64,000 nucleotides of DNA from Otis tarda (taxonomy: Eukaryota; Chordata; Aves; Otidiformes; Otididae), in assembly GCA_026413225.1 (NCBI GenBank), contig CM048552.1:163754053-163818052 (forward strand), written 5' to 3'. Each line of letters begins with the position of its first letter. Position 1 is the first letter of the stretch. Positions 46,219 to 60,270 of the stretch are shown here, in pieces. Below the pieces are notes generated by a model that searched no databases, was not told where the DNA came from, and was given only the letters and a program-made list of their open reading frames with translations. The translations under genes were made by a program, and so were the position numbers.

Positions 46219-46998
46219 CAATATTAAGATGTTGACTATGTTTTTTTCCCCTTGGCAGTTTTATGAAAACACAGCAACTATAAAAAATATGCTTCTTTTT
46301 CTAGATTCCATATTTTCTTTCTCTTTTCATAAGTAAAGTTAGGAGTTGATGTACTTTGTACTAGCAAAAAAGCAAGTAAACACAGTATTTTACATTTGTA
46401 GTGAAAGTTGCTGGAAGACAAAGTCTTATAAAAAGATATTATTAACTTCCTTCTAGAAATAAAATAATATTGCTTCAAGTGATGTTGCTTGCCATTTAAT
46501 GTGACCTCATAGAAATTTCGATGGAAATTAAAAAAAAAAAAACTTAAACTAACTTTGCAAGACAGAAAGGATCAATTGTGGAAATGGAAATCTATACATG
46601 AATAATTCTGATTTTAGTTTTTGCTTTATGTCTCTGGGCTAGAAGCTCACAGGGAAAAGACTGCCCCATAGTCTGTTCATAACCAGAGTACAAGACAAAA
46701 TGAGGTATAACTCATTTGCAGTACTATTGAGGAGTTTTGTGTTTGTTTGCCTAAAATTACTATATATTATATATGCAAAGATAATTCAGTACATCTACCC
46801 TTATTTTGGAATTAAAGAAAAAATAATTTAAAATTCTTTCTCTGAATGTCCTAAACAATAAGCTACAGATCTGTGCTGTATTGAGTTTTGTTCTTTTAGT
46901 CACATAAATTTTTCATTATCTTCTGTACAGTATCGTGATTTCAACAGCCATGATCTAAAATTTTCTATAGGTTGCGAATCTAACCCTGTCTGATTTTA
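46219..46998. other. No recognisable element
   Basis: AT-rich; nothing recognised. Confidence 0.45.
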
Positions 46999-47072
46999 CT
47001 TTGTCTATAGCGTGGTGGTAAGAAACTGTCCTGGATGCTAGAAATAAAGATTTGAACCCCTTCTTGATAAAG
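46999..47072 (+). other. tRNA-like stretch (possible SINE head or tRNA pseudogene)
   Basis: TAGCGTGGTGG (47008-47018) fits an A box, and GATTTGAACCC (47049-47059) fits a B box at a tRNA-like distance. The outermost CTTTGTC and GATAAAG (46999-47005, 47066-47072) pair with one G-T, giving 74 bases in all. The T and D stems do not form in this register, so it is not a functional tRNA. It may be a worn SINE head. Confidence 0.3.
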
Positions 47073-50000
47073 ATAAACCCAGATTATTTCTTGATGATTA
47101 ACCATTAGGTTAATTAATAAAAACCCAATGGCCCACACTAAACATGATTAGTGATCATACAAATAAGAATGTGATCGATATCTGAAATACAGATAAAGAG
47201 ATTTACAAAGAATGTTAGTGAGTCTCAGGGAAGAAGATGGAATACATGTCTTATCAACATACCAGTCTTTTTGGACCATCCCCTTGAGATGCCCAGCCCT
47301 CTGTATATTGTGCAGAGTTTAAATGCCTCAGTTTCTTATTGCACCATGACAGCCTTCTACCTAAAGGCAAACGTTGTACTTCAGCTACAAGTTCCTGTGT
47401 TCTTTACTGAATCTAGCTCTAAATGTTCATTGACCTTGTTCTTACTTAAGTAAATCATATTGTAGCTTAAAATTAGGTGCAACATTTGCAGAGCCCTATC
47501 ACTAGACTGTTTGTCTTTTTATGTATTAGCAGGATTTTCAAAATATATATAAAAAAAATAGCTAACATTCACAATACATATAATAAGAAAGAAACAGTTT
47601 AGTTCATAAAACAAAACAATAATTTATTGCTATATAATGAAATACATTCCATAGAATGAAAAGTTTTATTTTTTAACAAAATTCCCAAATGTAATTTCAA
47701 ATTTAGCTGAGTATGTATTATTCACTCTCTTCATTATGATCCATTCTATTGTAAAATCCTCTAATATTTAAAGTTGTTTTTTAAGCAAAACCTGTCTCGA
47801 TGTCCTTTTCTTTAGAGACTTCTATTTAGACATACTGTGTAAAATAAGCATCAAACTTTTTTTTTTTTTGTCATTTTAAGTTTGAAGAGTTGTGTGTGTA
47901 TGTACATGTAGAAGACAAACCAGTGAGCAATATTACATAACATAATTAGCAATATAGCCTTCTAACTTATTTACACTTCCTTCTGTGGTACAAGAGTATA
48001 AATTTTCTCCATTGATTCATTCTGAGAATAATACAGAAGTGCCTTGCAGTAATCTTTTTTTAAGCACTGTAAAAATTCAAGCCCAAAGCTTGCTGAAAGC
48101 CTATGCCTAGAGACAGAGTTCATGATCTACGGATATCATGTGGGCCGGGACTGTGTTTGAAATACAGAATTAACGTAGGAATCTTTGAAAGTATTAATTT
48201 AAAAGCACAGGAAGAAAGGGTTGTTCTTCAAGGAGAAGAATCCTTCAGACATAGGACATATTCATAATCATATTTTTCAGAATTGCCCCAATGTTGCTAA
48301 AATCACCGTGCAATTATTCTTACTAATAATCAGTGTTAGTATTCATTGATCTGATTAATTTCAACCTCATTTTTAAAGCCACTTGCACAAAATTGTACTA
48401 CAGAGCAAATTCACCACTTGGAAAACAATTTTAAGAGATTGTTATCAAGTATTCCCTACATTTTAGTGCAATGTATTTTTAGTGTGACAATGGTCTTTTA
48501 AATATTAATGCAAAGAAGTTTAATGAAACAAGAAAATAGCTTCCATACCAAACAAAATGGTAATGTCATGCAATGAAGGAACACCACAAAAAATATGCCT
48601 AAATATAAGCAGAAGACACTTACAAACCCTAGCTTTTCTTTGTTATCCAAAATAAGTAGCATCGATAATCAAAGTTAATACTGTCCTATTAATTAATCTG
48701 CTTTTCCAGGCATATATGATCAAACATTCAGCTTTTATTGCAACATTTATAGATTTGGCTCAGTTTTTTTGAAGCCCTGCTTTGTGAAACTCTGTGTACT
48801 GCCTACTGAATCTTCTTTGCAATCTCTGCTACACATACACATTATCATTAGGTATGTGATACACACACAGTTATGTAGCCTTGGTCAGAACATAGATGTG
48901 GAAAATAAAACAAAACAAAACCAAAACCTAACTTTTTAAGTGTTACTTCTGCTTTTTCTTTTTCAGTAAAAGTTATCCTCATCTGAATACCTATATGTAG
49001 AAAAGGTAATAGCACTCAGATGTCTGAAAGTGTCAGAGACACTGTATTGCTTAGATTTTACCCATGTAACATCTCTCATTATGGAATCTAGACACAATAG
49101 AAAGTATCAAAGATGAGAATCCATCTGCAAGGATCACCCAGGTTAGCTACTGGAATAAATATTCTGAGTATTTGACTTAGCTTTAACAAAATGGAAGTCA
49201 GGGAAGGTAACATTAAGACCCTTGAGGGTTGGGGAGAGGGAAATAAATAAATAAATAAATAAATAAATAAATTGGCACACATCTAACTATGTAGCAAAGA
49301 AAATTCCAGCTAGTGGCTTCTGCTGTGAGAGTAAAAATTCACTATTAGAAATAGTCTTTCTATTAGCAGTGAATGCTGTGTGCCTCTGGATAATTTATTT
49401 CCTGCAGCATTCTTTTGGCTTCAATATTCCTTTCTGTGTTCTCCTAAGATGTCAGATTGAAGTTAAAAATTCCTATTCCATGTTAAATTCTGTTATTTTA
49501 CATCGAAGAAGATGAATTCTTCATGACAAGTAGGACAGAGTTGATCAGTGTGAAGTAATATAGCATCCCACTGAAAAGTGATCAATATATTGTGGAAAAC
49601 ATACAAAGTGTTTGTCTGCCTTAATAAGGAAATGATTCTGTGTTATTGTTCAGGCTTATTTTAGCTGGGAGTGTGCTGACATTAAGTCAATAGATTTAAG
49701 CTACATATTTAATTGCTATTATATTAAGTGAATATATGGAAGAAAGGGACACATTTTCTAAAACTAAATCTCATTCATAGAACTGAATGTAAACCATTCT
49801 TTAAGCAAGAAACTGTCAGAGCTCCTGATTTACATCTTCTGTTACCAGTTGTGAATGGTATAATGTTACTTTTTTTTTTCCTGTAAGTACAGGCTTTGAT
49901 TATATCTGTGGAATTTCCATAGAAACTCAAAGCACAATGGCAGTAGGTAGAGAAGAAAAAAAAAGAAGAAAAAAAGTCACCAATCCAAGTATTGTTACAG

Positions 50001-53000
50001 GGATTATCTAGAATCAGCTAGGATATAGGATAATACCACAGAGATATTAAATAAAAAGGTTATATTACTTCAACAACCAGTATTGGAGTGACCACTTTTG
50101 AATGGTCTGTCCAGTTCTAATTTAAACACTTGAAAAGAACCCTTTTGGGTATTTAAGAAGAACCATTTCAAGAATACTGAAGTACCAAAAAAAAAAACCA
50201 AAAAAACCAACCCAACCCAAGAAACAAGAAAATCATTACAGAATTAGAAAGTGTGCCTTATTGTGACCAATTAAAGGTCTGCATAAATCACTTATTCTGC
50301 GCAAGACTAAATGGCTGAATAAATCACAGACTATAAGTGTCTATATGAAGAATTTCAAATTAGATGGCTCTGCAGTACAGCAAAAAAATAAAGTATGGAA
50401 TGGTAATGGAAGCTATAGTGTCTGGAAAACTAGACAGACTTTCTAAGAGTGAGAGTAACTAGCCATCAAGTAAATTTGCAGTGATTTTAAAATATTTTCT
50501 ATCATGGAAATTTTCAAATAAATTTGATGATTTCTCTCAGATATATGCTTCTGTATAAAGAACTACTACATAAGCAGCTGGAAACTCCCGTCTTTTCAGA
50601 AAGTCAAATTGAATAATTAGAATTTATTACTCATACAGCTGACAAGATCTCATTTTCCTTCAACCACTGATGAAGTACCAGAAAGTATATATCCTTTCAG
50701 AAACACTGTGGCTTTAGACAACTACATCTGTTCAGCTGACTAATTATCTAAGATCTATTGACTCTCTTAACTACTGGAAAAACAAATTGCCTGGACAAAG
50801 ATGTCTAATGCCATTTTGTGAGCCTAAGTATTCTCCTAACCTCCATCTGTCACTACAGAAGAACACAACTCTCCCATAGGTACTTTGTAATATCTGCCAG
50901 TCTTATGCTGATGCCACAGAAACCCTAAAGCATCAAAACCAGCCATCAACATTTAGACAGCTGTATTGAGTCCATTGATCTTGTACAATAAGCTCGTAAG
51001 TAAATGTCAATATATGAACATCTACATTAGGAATCTACAGTCTTACTTCATATTTTCCTTCTCCAAATTATTTTTCTTTTCTGCACTTTATTTAATCAAA
51101 ATTTAAGTGTAACGAGAAGTTATTATGTGAAGATATGTATTAAGTTATACAATATTTGTCAATCTAAATCCCATGTAAGACTAAATATTGTAAGCATTCA
51201 ATAAATAAATGAAGTTTATGTAAATCATAACGTAATACTTTGTCATAATTAGAACATATCAATTTTTTTTTCTCCATTAATACTTTACTTGCATTGAAGA
51301 TCTTTTGAACACAATAATATTTAACTGGTTTTGACAAAGATAAATTATAGATAATTGAGGTTTGGTTTTGTTTTTTCCCCCCCAGAACTGAAGGTGAAAG
51401 AAACTCACTTATTTTCAACTTAAAGCATGGACCCTTATGGCTCAGACTCCATGATTCTGAAAATCAACAGCCAGTGTATGCTAATCTTCACATTCAAAAC
51501 AAGCTGTACAAATAAGATTTATTGTGTAGGTGCAGGTGACTAATTATTAGCTTTATTGTGAGTCCAGTGTTCTATGCAATTTTGAATTAATTACACTTAC
51601 TTACACATTGTGCTCATGATTCCTAATTGGTAAAGTTGTCAGTAGATCATGTAGGTTATCATTGGACTCTATACTCCTCTGTGTTGATTGGAGGAAACTG
51701 GAGGAAATGTCTTGGTCTTAAAAGAGACTTTTCTTCACTTCAGTGACCATAAATATTCTCATTTTATTTTCTTCCATGTTTATCATCTTCATAACTTTCA
51801 ATTTAAATCTCCCATCAAATACAGGAAAAAACAGACATCTAAATAAGCACAAAGTCTATGCTTTTACAAAAACATAACCTTAAAATAAAGCACTGAACAA
51901 TATGGTTATATTGTAAAACCTGTCCTTTGGGTTACATCTAAATATGAGTGTTTCACAGTCAGATATTTCTGAGGCTCTTTCCCCTTAGATCAACCAGCTG
52001 AAATCATAGAACAAATCAACAGAATGTAAACCCTTGTTATTACATTTTTCAGAAATCATGAACATAGAAACCAATTGTAACTATTAAGGTTAAGTGTATC
52101 CACAGACAAGGGGAACAGAAAGTGTACAAAGAGTGAATGCACTCAGCCCAATAAAGCCTTAAAAATTATTTCCTATACTCAAAGGAGAAGACCTGTTCTG
52201 TGTACTTGGGATTAACTTTCAAAGTGTCTCAGCACTCTCCTCAAGGCAAACAGGATTTTGCCTTCAGGCTTCCAACTTCAGCACAGACATTTGTGTCAAT
52301 AGGCTGTTCAGAAAGACATAGTAATAGTTTTTAAACAGTCAGGCAGGAGTAATATCTGGCCTATTAATTCATGCTTAAAAAAAACCAAACCAAACCAAAC
52401 CAAACCAAAACAAAAACCCCACATATTTGAATATAAAATAGATTTTACTACTCTGAAAATACATTTTATTATTTTGGGGGGAAATAAATGGCTTATGTGT
52501 GGTTGGCAGTTGAAAAAAACATAGCATAGAAAAAAAGCCTGTGCTATACTTAAAACTTTCCACTCATGTTCTGGAGACAAGGAAAAATTGCAAGAGTCAA
52601 GAAGATACTGTTCTGACTCCTTTCGTCCACCCAAAATGTCCTCTCTTATAGGTGATGTATACTGAAATGCTCCCTATTTGGTAGCTATTTTAACAATGCT
52701 TTCATCACGTTTCCAGGGGGAAAAGAAAATGTGAGTGCTATCACTTATGCATATACTTAAAGTTCTGTTAAAGTCCTTATTTAATCTAAAATCTGTCATG
52801 GTCCAGTTATAAGCATCATTCTTCTGCACAGCTACAGAATTTGAACAGTATTCAGCTACCACATCAATCATCTTAGTCAATTTATGTTTTCTTCATGCCC
52901 TTACTGGTATAAAATGGTAGGATAAGCCTCCAAACACTAACATTTTAGAGTGTTGTCAAATACTAAGCATCAAAGCAATGATCCTGCAGGCTTATCTATT

Positions 53001-53699
53001 CTCATCCAGGAATCTGGTACGTACATCAGGAGAGAGAGTGCCTGAAGCTATTTTCTGTCACTTGTTAAAATACAGTGAAAGGCTGAGAGGTCAGCCAATG
53101 AAATATTGCAGAGACAACCTCAAGGCAAATCTTAACTTGTGTGGTATTATTTCCACAGAATAGAAGATTAGAATTATACACCATCTGCTAAGGCACAGCA
53201 TGTATATGATGCTATCAAAGCCTATGAGCAAAACCAGCTTAACATAATTGTACAGAATCCTGTGAATATCTTGCAGGGAAAGAGATGTTGGAGGACATGG
53301 GAGTCCCCTCTGAAAATAAGAAACTTTTTTTTTTTTCAATTTTTTTTTCAATTCTATGACACCTTCACAGTCTTAGCCAACACTGTTCATTCACCAGTCT
53401 ATTTTCCTTCTGTATCCAGCTTATCAAATTTCATGAAAGTATCACAGTTCTTGTTTTGTGTTCATACCTGAGATTTAAATTCTTGATGCCATATTATCTG
53501 AATTAAAAAGTAGTTTTCTTTCAAATACAAAATCATTTTATTCTTGCATGATTATCTTGCTGTCTTTGATTAATCCTTTCTAATAGCTTTTGGGTTTTCC
53601 CTACTGATTTTTTTTTTTTTTTTTTGTTTCTTAGTCTATCCACAAGTGCCAATTGTGATATTCCTGAGATCATAGATGTGAATGGGCATGCACATTTTA
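47073..53699. other. No recognisable gene; simple repeats
   Basis: Long AT-rich stretch. An (AAAT)n microsatellite lies at 49241-49272 and an (AACCA)n one at 52381-52410. Otherwise I see no element, exon or RNA gene. Confidence 0.5.
49241..49272. repeat. (AAAT)8 microsatellite
   Basis: Perfect four-base repeat for 32 bases. Confidence 0.95.
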
Positions 53700-54010
53700 G
53701 AATCATAGAATCGTAGAAGTGTTTGGGTTGGAAGGACCATTCAAAGGTCATCTAGTCCAACCTCCCTGCAAGGAGCAGGGATATCTTCAATTAGGTCAGG
53801 TTGCTCAGAGCCCCATCTAACCCAGCCCTGAATGTTTCCAGGGATGAGGCATCTACCACCTCTCTGGGCAAACTATTCCAGTGTTCCACCACCGTTGTTG
53901 TAATTTCTTTTTCCTTATATCAAGTCTGAATCTGCTTCCTTCTATTTTAAAACCATCACCTCTTGTCCTATCACACCAGGCCCTGCTAAAGAGTTCTCCC
54001 AATCTTTCTT
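53700..54010 (-). mobile_element. CR1 3' end, antisense
   Basis: AGAATCATAGAATCGTAGAAG, GGTTGGAAGGACCATTC, GCATCTACCACCTCTCTGG, then CACCTCTTGTCCTATCAC. This is the antisense 3' UTR and the end of ORF2, stopping at TTCTCCCAATCTTTCTTA. Confidence 0.92.
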
Positions 54011-55077
54011 AATTTTACCATTTTGATATCAAATCTTGTATTGGCTGCTATTGAGGCAACACCCTGGAATGGTTGTTTTGTTCACAGATAGACCACTGTA
54101 TTTTGTTTGCTTCTCAAAGTTTCTTTAGCAGCGTTTTTTTCTAAAACAAAATTATTTGACTTACTGAGGTATGTTTTAATTTGACTCAATCCCCTCTTCC
54201 AGGAAAGAATTACAGAATATTAATTATGTCTATGGAAACACTTCCCTGCCCTGATATGCTGATATGGTTTTATACTTTCTCTTTTATGGTCATTTTGTTA
54301 ATCTGATAGAGTTCATGAAGGATGATGCATCTCAAGGAACTTATCTGAAAGTTAAACAATTAAGTCTGATCAAATAATTCTAAATTATTTTTATTGCTAT
54401 GGGAGAGATCTAGACACTAAAGACAGTGTTTTACTTGCCATGACTCATATGTTGTCCTAGAATGAGAAAAAATGCTGCCTGAAGATGGCTATTTCTATCC
54501 AGAGGTGATAAAAGACAGTTGGGTTCTAGGTGATAAGTAATAAGCTTGAGGTTTAGCAGAAAAAAAAAAAAAAAAAAAAAGCCTCAAGGTGAATTCTAGG
54601 AGAAAAAAACCAGCAAACTCGGAACTGTTGTAACTTTAGGCATAGTTGAGAACTGAAATAGATTTTCTAGACAGGATGTGAAATTATGCTTATTTGTCAG
54701 AACAGGTGAGCTGAACATTGGGGGAAACAGATATCTTGCCATTCTTCTGTCACTGTCATTTATGTTTTTATGAATTTTTTTTTGCTCAACAAAAGAATAA
54801 ACAAGTGGTTTACTGTTTATTGTAATGCCTAAGTATATCTAGATATTTTTTTTTTTACTTTTGAAAGGTTTTATTTTACAGTTGGGCAATAATTATGGGA
54901 CCTAACACTTCCCATTAATCTTAGTTTAATATCATTTTTCTATTATTAATTTGTTTTGGAAAGAACTTTGTAGATTTCATGGATAATGCAAAAGAAAAGA
55001 AAAAAAAAATCCACCAATCTCCCTAGTCTTCTGTATTGCTATTGAACTATCTTGGAACCACTTCCTAACTTGCCTGG
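54011..55077. other. No recognisable element
   Basis: AT-rich; an A run of about 21 at 54560-54580. Confidence 0.45.
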
Positions 55078-56300
55078 TGTTGTAGTTTAGCCCCGCTCAG
55101 GAGCGACTCAGTCTCTCGCTCACTCCTCCTACCCCCTAAGGGCATAGGGAGAAATTGTAGAATCATAGAATAGTCAGGGTTGCAAGGGACCTTTAAAGGT
55201 CATCTAGTCCAAACCCTCTGCAAGTAGCAGGGAAATATAATATAAGACAATATAAGATAATATAAGATACAACGTAAGATAATATAACAAAAAAAAAAAG
55301 GAGAAATCCTTGAAGTTACTGCTACTGACAAAACAGACTGAATTTGGGGAAAACAATTTCTTATTAGTAGTAAAACCAAACCAGGATAATGAGAAAGTGA
55401 ACAAGATATCTTCGCCCCACCGCTCCCTCTTCCCAGGCTTAAATTAATTTCAATTATCTGTACCTCCTCCCCTCCCTGAGCAGCACAAGGGGGAATAGGG
55501 AATGGAGGTTATGGTCAGTTCATCACACTTGGCTTTCCACCACTCCCTCCTTCTCAGGGGAAGAACTCCTCACATTCTTGCTCTGCTTCAGTGTGGAGTC
55601 CCTCTCACGGGCTACAGTCCTTCATGAACTGCTCCAGCACAAGTAATTTTTTCCATGGAGTACAGTCCCTCAGGAACAGGCTGCCCCAGCACAGGCCCTC
55701 CATGGGCCACAGCCTCCTGCAGGCATCCACCTGCCCCAATGTGGGGTCCTCCACAGGCTGCAGGTGGATCTCTGCTCATCCGTGGACCTCCATGGGCTGC
55801 AGGGGGACAGCCTCCTTCACCACAGTTTTCACCACAGGCTGCAGGGGAATCTTGGTCAGGAGCAGCATTACTGCTCCTCCTTCTTCACTGACCTTGGTGT
55901 CCACAGCTGTTCCTCTCACAGGAAATTCTTCATAATTGCCTTATGCAGATGCTTTGGTTCTCTTCATATCTCCATTCTTCACTTCTTGCAGCTGGGCTGG
56001 GTCAAGTCAGGCCCAGATGGCTGCCCAGCAGGAGGCCAGAGGGTTAGGGCTGCAAGGCCCACGAGGCTCACACCTCCCCATCTCTACCCCCTGCTTCAGC
56101 TTCTTCACATCTTCTCTTTTTTAAAAATTATTTTTCCCCTTCTTAAATACACTATCACAGAGGCGTTATCACTGAACATTCTATCACCAATTGGCTCAGC
56201 CCTGGCCAACGACAGGTCCACCCTAGACTTAGCTGAGTCCACTGGACAAAGGGTAAACTTCTAGCAGCTTCTTGCAGAAGCTGCCACTATAGCCCCCCCA
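55078..56300 (-). repeat. Long ERV-L-type LTR element, antisense, carrying a CR1 fragment
   Basis: On the minus strand it begins TGGGGGGGCTATAGTGGC and GCTGCTAGAAG. A TATTTAAGAAGGGG box lies near 56140-56155. About 300 bases of imperfect CTGCAG/CCATGG-rich repeats follow (55585-55870), then TGTGAGGAGTTCTTCCCC (55574 downward), GACCATAACCTCCATTCCC, and an end at CTAAACTACAACA. The 55574 start matches the LTR start seen after pol at 22173. The unit may therefore be one long LTR, or a 497-bp LTR plus adjoining internal sequence. Open frames in the repeat part (for example 55591-55935) are not genes. Confidence 0.7.
55158..55232 (-). mobile_element. CR1 3' tip, antisense, inside the LTR
   Basis: TAGAATCATAGAATAGTCAGG, CAAGGGACCTTTAAAGGTC and CTGCAAGTAGCAGGGA: 75 bases of CR1 3' UTR. 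It is followed by an (ATATAAG)-like simple run to about 55290. Confidence 0.88.
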
Positions 56301-56623
56301 CTAAACAAAAGCAACATGGATTGCTATTACATTTTTTATCTGTCTTATGTCCAGACAGCTTTGCTCAGAATATACAGCTTCAAATCAAGAAAATAACTTG
56401 ATGTTAAGGTCAGAGAACACATTTCAGTTTAGACTGAACATAGATTTCAAGTAATTCTCTTGAGGTTAAAATTTCCATTACATCATTATACAAACTATCT
56501 CTCTTTCCAATTATTTTAATTGGGTCCCAGAGATGTGTATACTTCGAAATATTGCTTTTTTCTTTTTTTCCTTTTTTTTTTTTAATGCAGTTTATATGCA
56601 AGTCTTCAAACTGCAACTCCAAA
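56301..56623. other. No recognisable element
   Basis: AT-rich; T-rich run near 56558-56583. Confidence 0.45.
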
Positions 56624-56726
56624 CATAGAATCATAGAATGGTTAGGGTTGGAAGGGACCTTCAAAGGTCATCTAGTCCAAATCCCCTGCAAGGAGCAGGG
56701 ACATCTACAACTAGATCAGGTTGCTT
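56624..56726 (-). mobile_element. CR1 3' tip, antisense
   Basis: CATAGAATCATAGAATGGTTAG, GGAAGGGACCTTCAAAGGTC and CATCTACAACTAGATCAGG, the CR1 3' UTR in reverse. Well preserved. Confidence 0.92.
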
Positions 56727-59049
56727 CATGTACAAAGTAATCTTTTTTAACTGGAATGCTATAGTTATTTCAGAGAAAAAATGTTTTATTTTGGTGACAT
56801 TTTCCTGTCAGCCTTATTCACATAAATTAAGACTTTGCTTTGTGAGTCATCTAAGGAAAATAATCAACTTCACCCTAGACTATAATATTACCTAATACAG
56901 GAAATAAAATATTTCCTTCAAAGATATAAGATTATTAGGGTTTGGTTGGTTTGTGTTTGTTTGTTTGTTTGTTTTTTTGTCAATTGGGAATCTTTCCATG
57001 CTATGACTAGTTAATTACTTCTGTTGTTAATATTAAAAATGTAAATATATATATTAATGTGATTAGTATTACAAAATACCCAGTAATCTCTCCCCTGTCC
57101 CAAATCACATTCTCAATGTCACATACAAAATTTTAAGCTCAATGGACCCTTCACTTTTACAGCGGTTTTGTTAATATTGAGGTATTTAACATCATCTTTT
57201 CATGAAAATGTTCCACTCAACATAAAAGACATTTTGGAAGAAGAAATGTGGATACCTGGAGCTGAAGATGTTCAATAGCAGGTATTCAATAACTCACATC
57301 TTATGAATTTCTGGCCAAAACCCAAACAGATTAAAAAAACCCCAAACAAACAAAAATCAAGAAAATGCCCCAAAAAGTTCTCATGAGAACAGAAAAAAAT
57401 TTTAAGAGAAAATGTCTAAGAAAAGCACACTGTCACTTTGATAAAAGAGAGCATCCAAGCTCTACTTCTCAAATTACGTAGGTTTATTTTGCCAAACATT
57501 ACAAGTCGTAGATTTTATTTTCCTCTGTTGAAAGTAAAACTATTTTTCAGATGTGTAAATAAAGCTTATCCTTGTTCAGTGCTGTTAATTCCATTGAAGT
57601 GTAACAACTGTGAATATAGTGTGATATGCTAGGTTACTTTTTGTTCAAGGGAAGGCACAATTCTCTGCGCTGGTGCCAGTTCTCACACTGAGAGTCCAAT
57701 TACAGTTGTGTGGAAAGGGTCTGCCTTTAGTCAAATGTGAGAAATGTTTCTGTTTAACTTTTGAGATACAAAAAAGCCCATTTCCCTTGAATGCAATATT
57801 TCTTACTAAGACTTCCTGCTGCTGCAAAGCTGGAAGAATAACAGTGACCTTTGTGAAAAGCAGCTGAGGTTCACAAGAAACACATTCAGACCATCTTGGC
57901 AGTGGGCAAGGAACTAAAGGGACCACAACTTTTGTTATATGCATTGAAATGACACACAGTTGATAAGATGCTGCATTAGAGATGGGACATGATAAAAAAT
58001 TAAGAGAAAAAAATCTTTAAACCAAAGCTAATTTATGCCAGCATTGTATCCCACAGAGGAAAAAAAAAAAAAAAGGAAAAATCTGCACACAAAAACCCCA
58101 ACCAGCCAACCAACCAAACAAAAAGTCTGCCATATTTTGAAGTGTATTCACAAGTCATTGGAGCACGTACGAAGATTAAACAAACGACAGACTGGGAATT
58201 ATATTTAATATTACTGAATATGAAAACTCCAAATCACACATAGTGCAGTCTGTGAGTGTGAGAGTGAAAAAAATATAAGGTATTTATGATTCACGGCAAA
58301 CGTGACAGACAGTATGATCCATTTAACGAAAAATAAATAAACCAGTACAAAACCCAAAAGCAGTAGCTTCTGATTAAGCATCTTTGTATGCCTTCTTCCC
58401 TCCTGAAGAACGGCACACAAACAAATTGAACATAGCAAGTGAAACTTTTTCGTTTAGGAAACTAAGGAAAGAGGAAGATGAAACATTGACCTATATGCGT
58501 GTCAGGTTCCATCAACTAACATTTGAATGAGTTTCATGACAGAATATGAAGCATTAACTGCTATTCATCAACTAAAGTTTTTGAGGCTTTTTGGGTGAAC
58601 TAAGGTAAAGCATTACGAGGTAAGGTGAGGCAAGGTGAGGCAAAGCAAAGCAAGGCACCCAAAGAAAAGAAATAGCTTTCATAAGACATGATACATTTGG
58701 AAATACAGAAAAAAAATATGTATCTTCAAGTTAGAGTCCAATTACTGATACCGAACAACAAACAGAGTTCATATAAAAAGACAAGAACATAGATCTTTAT
58801 ATATTCAAAGAAGACTTTAGCACAGAGAATATCAAAGTGCTTTGGAAATTACGTATTTCTTTAAAAAATTATTTTATGTTCCCTTCAAGTAATTTTTTTT
58901 CTACTTATGGTCTGAATAATCACAGCTATTTCGTAATACGGACAAACTCTAAAAGATTTTATAACTAAAAGTGGAAAAAATAATTAAAAAAAAATAAACT
59001 CCCATTGCCATTAAACTGCAATTTATAGGATAAGTTATATCACATCTCT
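56727..59049. other. No recognisable gene; simple repeats
   Basis: (TTTG)n at 56941-56978 and an (AAGGC/GAGGC)-type run at 58604-58657. Open frames near 57645-57944 lack coding signs. Confidence 0.5.
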
Positions 59050-60270
59050 CAAGTCGTTGAACCTCAAGGCAGGGACTAGTGGAATAAAATACCTTCCATC
59101 ATAAAAGAAGATCAGGTTCAAGATTACCCACAAGTCCATGAGACCCAATGAGATACATTAGAGTCCTAAGGGAATTTGCTGATGCAGTCACTAAGCCACT
59201 CTTCATCACATTTGAAAAATCGTGGCAGCCAGGCAAAGTCCCCAGTAACTGGAAAAAAGGCTATATTGCACCCATTTTTTAAAAGCATAATAAGGAGGAA
59301 GTGGGAACTACCCACCAGTCAGCCTGATGTCTGTGCCCAGTAAAATTGTGGAACAGATCCTCCTGGAAGACATGTTGACATATATGGAAGACAGGGAGGT
59401 GTTTAGAGACAGACACCATGGCTTCACCAAGGTCAAATCATACCTGGCTAATCTAGTGGTCTTCTACGATGGACTGACTGCATTGGTTGACAAAGGAAGA
59501 GCTGCAGATATCATCTACCTGGATTTTTGTAAGGCATTTGATATGGTCCCTCACAACATCCTTCTCTTCAAATTGGAAATATATGGATTTGATGGATGAA
59601 CTGCTAGATCAAGAAGGAATTGGCTGGATTGCCACATCTGCAGAATTAGTCAATGGTTTAATGTCCAAGTGGAAACCAAGAAAGAGTGACATTCCACAAG
59701 GGTCCATACAGGGACCAATACTAGTAAATATCTTCATCAGTGACATAGACAGGGGAATTGAGTGCACATTCAGCAAGTTTGCAGATGGCACCAAGCTGAG
59801 TGCTGCAGCTGACATGCCTGAGGGACAGGATGCCATTCAGAGGAACCTTGGCAGGCTTGAGGAGTGGACTCATGTGAACCTCATGAAGTTCAAAAAGGCC
59901 ACGTGTAAGGTCCTGTATCTGAGTCAGGTCCATTCCTAAAATCAAAATAGACTAGGGGATAAATTAATTGAGCGCAGCCCTGCCAAGAAGGGCTTGGGAG
60001 TACTGGTGGATGAAAAATTGGATATGAGACAGCAAAGTACACTTGCAACTTAAAAAGCCAATCATATTGTGGGCTGCATCAAAAGAAGCGTGGGCAGCAG
60101 GTCAAGGGAAGTGATTCTCCCCCTTCTACTCCACTCTTGTGAAACCCAACCTGGAGTACTGCATCCAGCTCTGTGGCCCCCCAGAACAAGAAAGACATGG
60201 ATCTATTGGAATGGGTCCAGAGCAAAGTCACAAAAATTATCAGAGGGATGTAACATCTCTCCTAGGACAG
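59050..60270 (+). mobile_element. CR1 LINE, RT-containing 1.2 kb, decayed and cut by an LTR
   Basis: Begins in the linker before RT (MRPNEIH-like codons at 59140-59160) and has [35 protein letters not shown], and [19 protein letters not shown] (59507-59565). The catalytic box at about 59779-59790 reads FADG for FADD, so RT is inactive even before the stops. The end of ORF2, the 3' UTR and the octamer tail are missing. The copy stops at CTCTCCTAGGACAG, where LTR sequence begins. Confidence 0.92.

Noticed and set aside
52308..52634. 108-codon minus-strand frame with FGLVWFGLVFF
   Set aside because: The protein-like run is the translation of the (AACCA)n microsatellite at 52381-52410.
55591..56264. 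Open frames of 114 and 166 codons in the 55-56 kb region
   Set aside because: They lie in the GC-rich repeat part and TATA region of an antisense LTR and run across it in the wrong direction. No domain or start context.
57645..57944. 99-codon minus-strand frame
   Set aside because: No recognisable domain, splice partner or promoter, and an overlapping plus-strand frame of 64 codons. Chance is likely.
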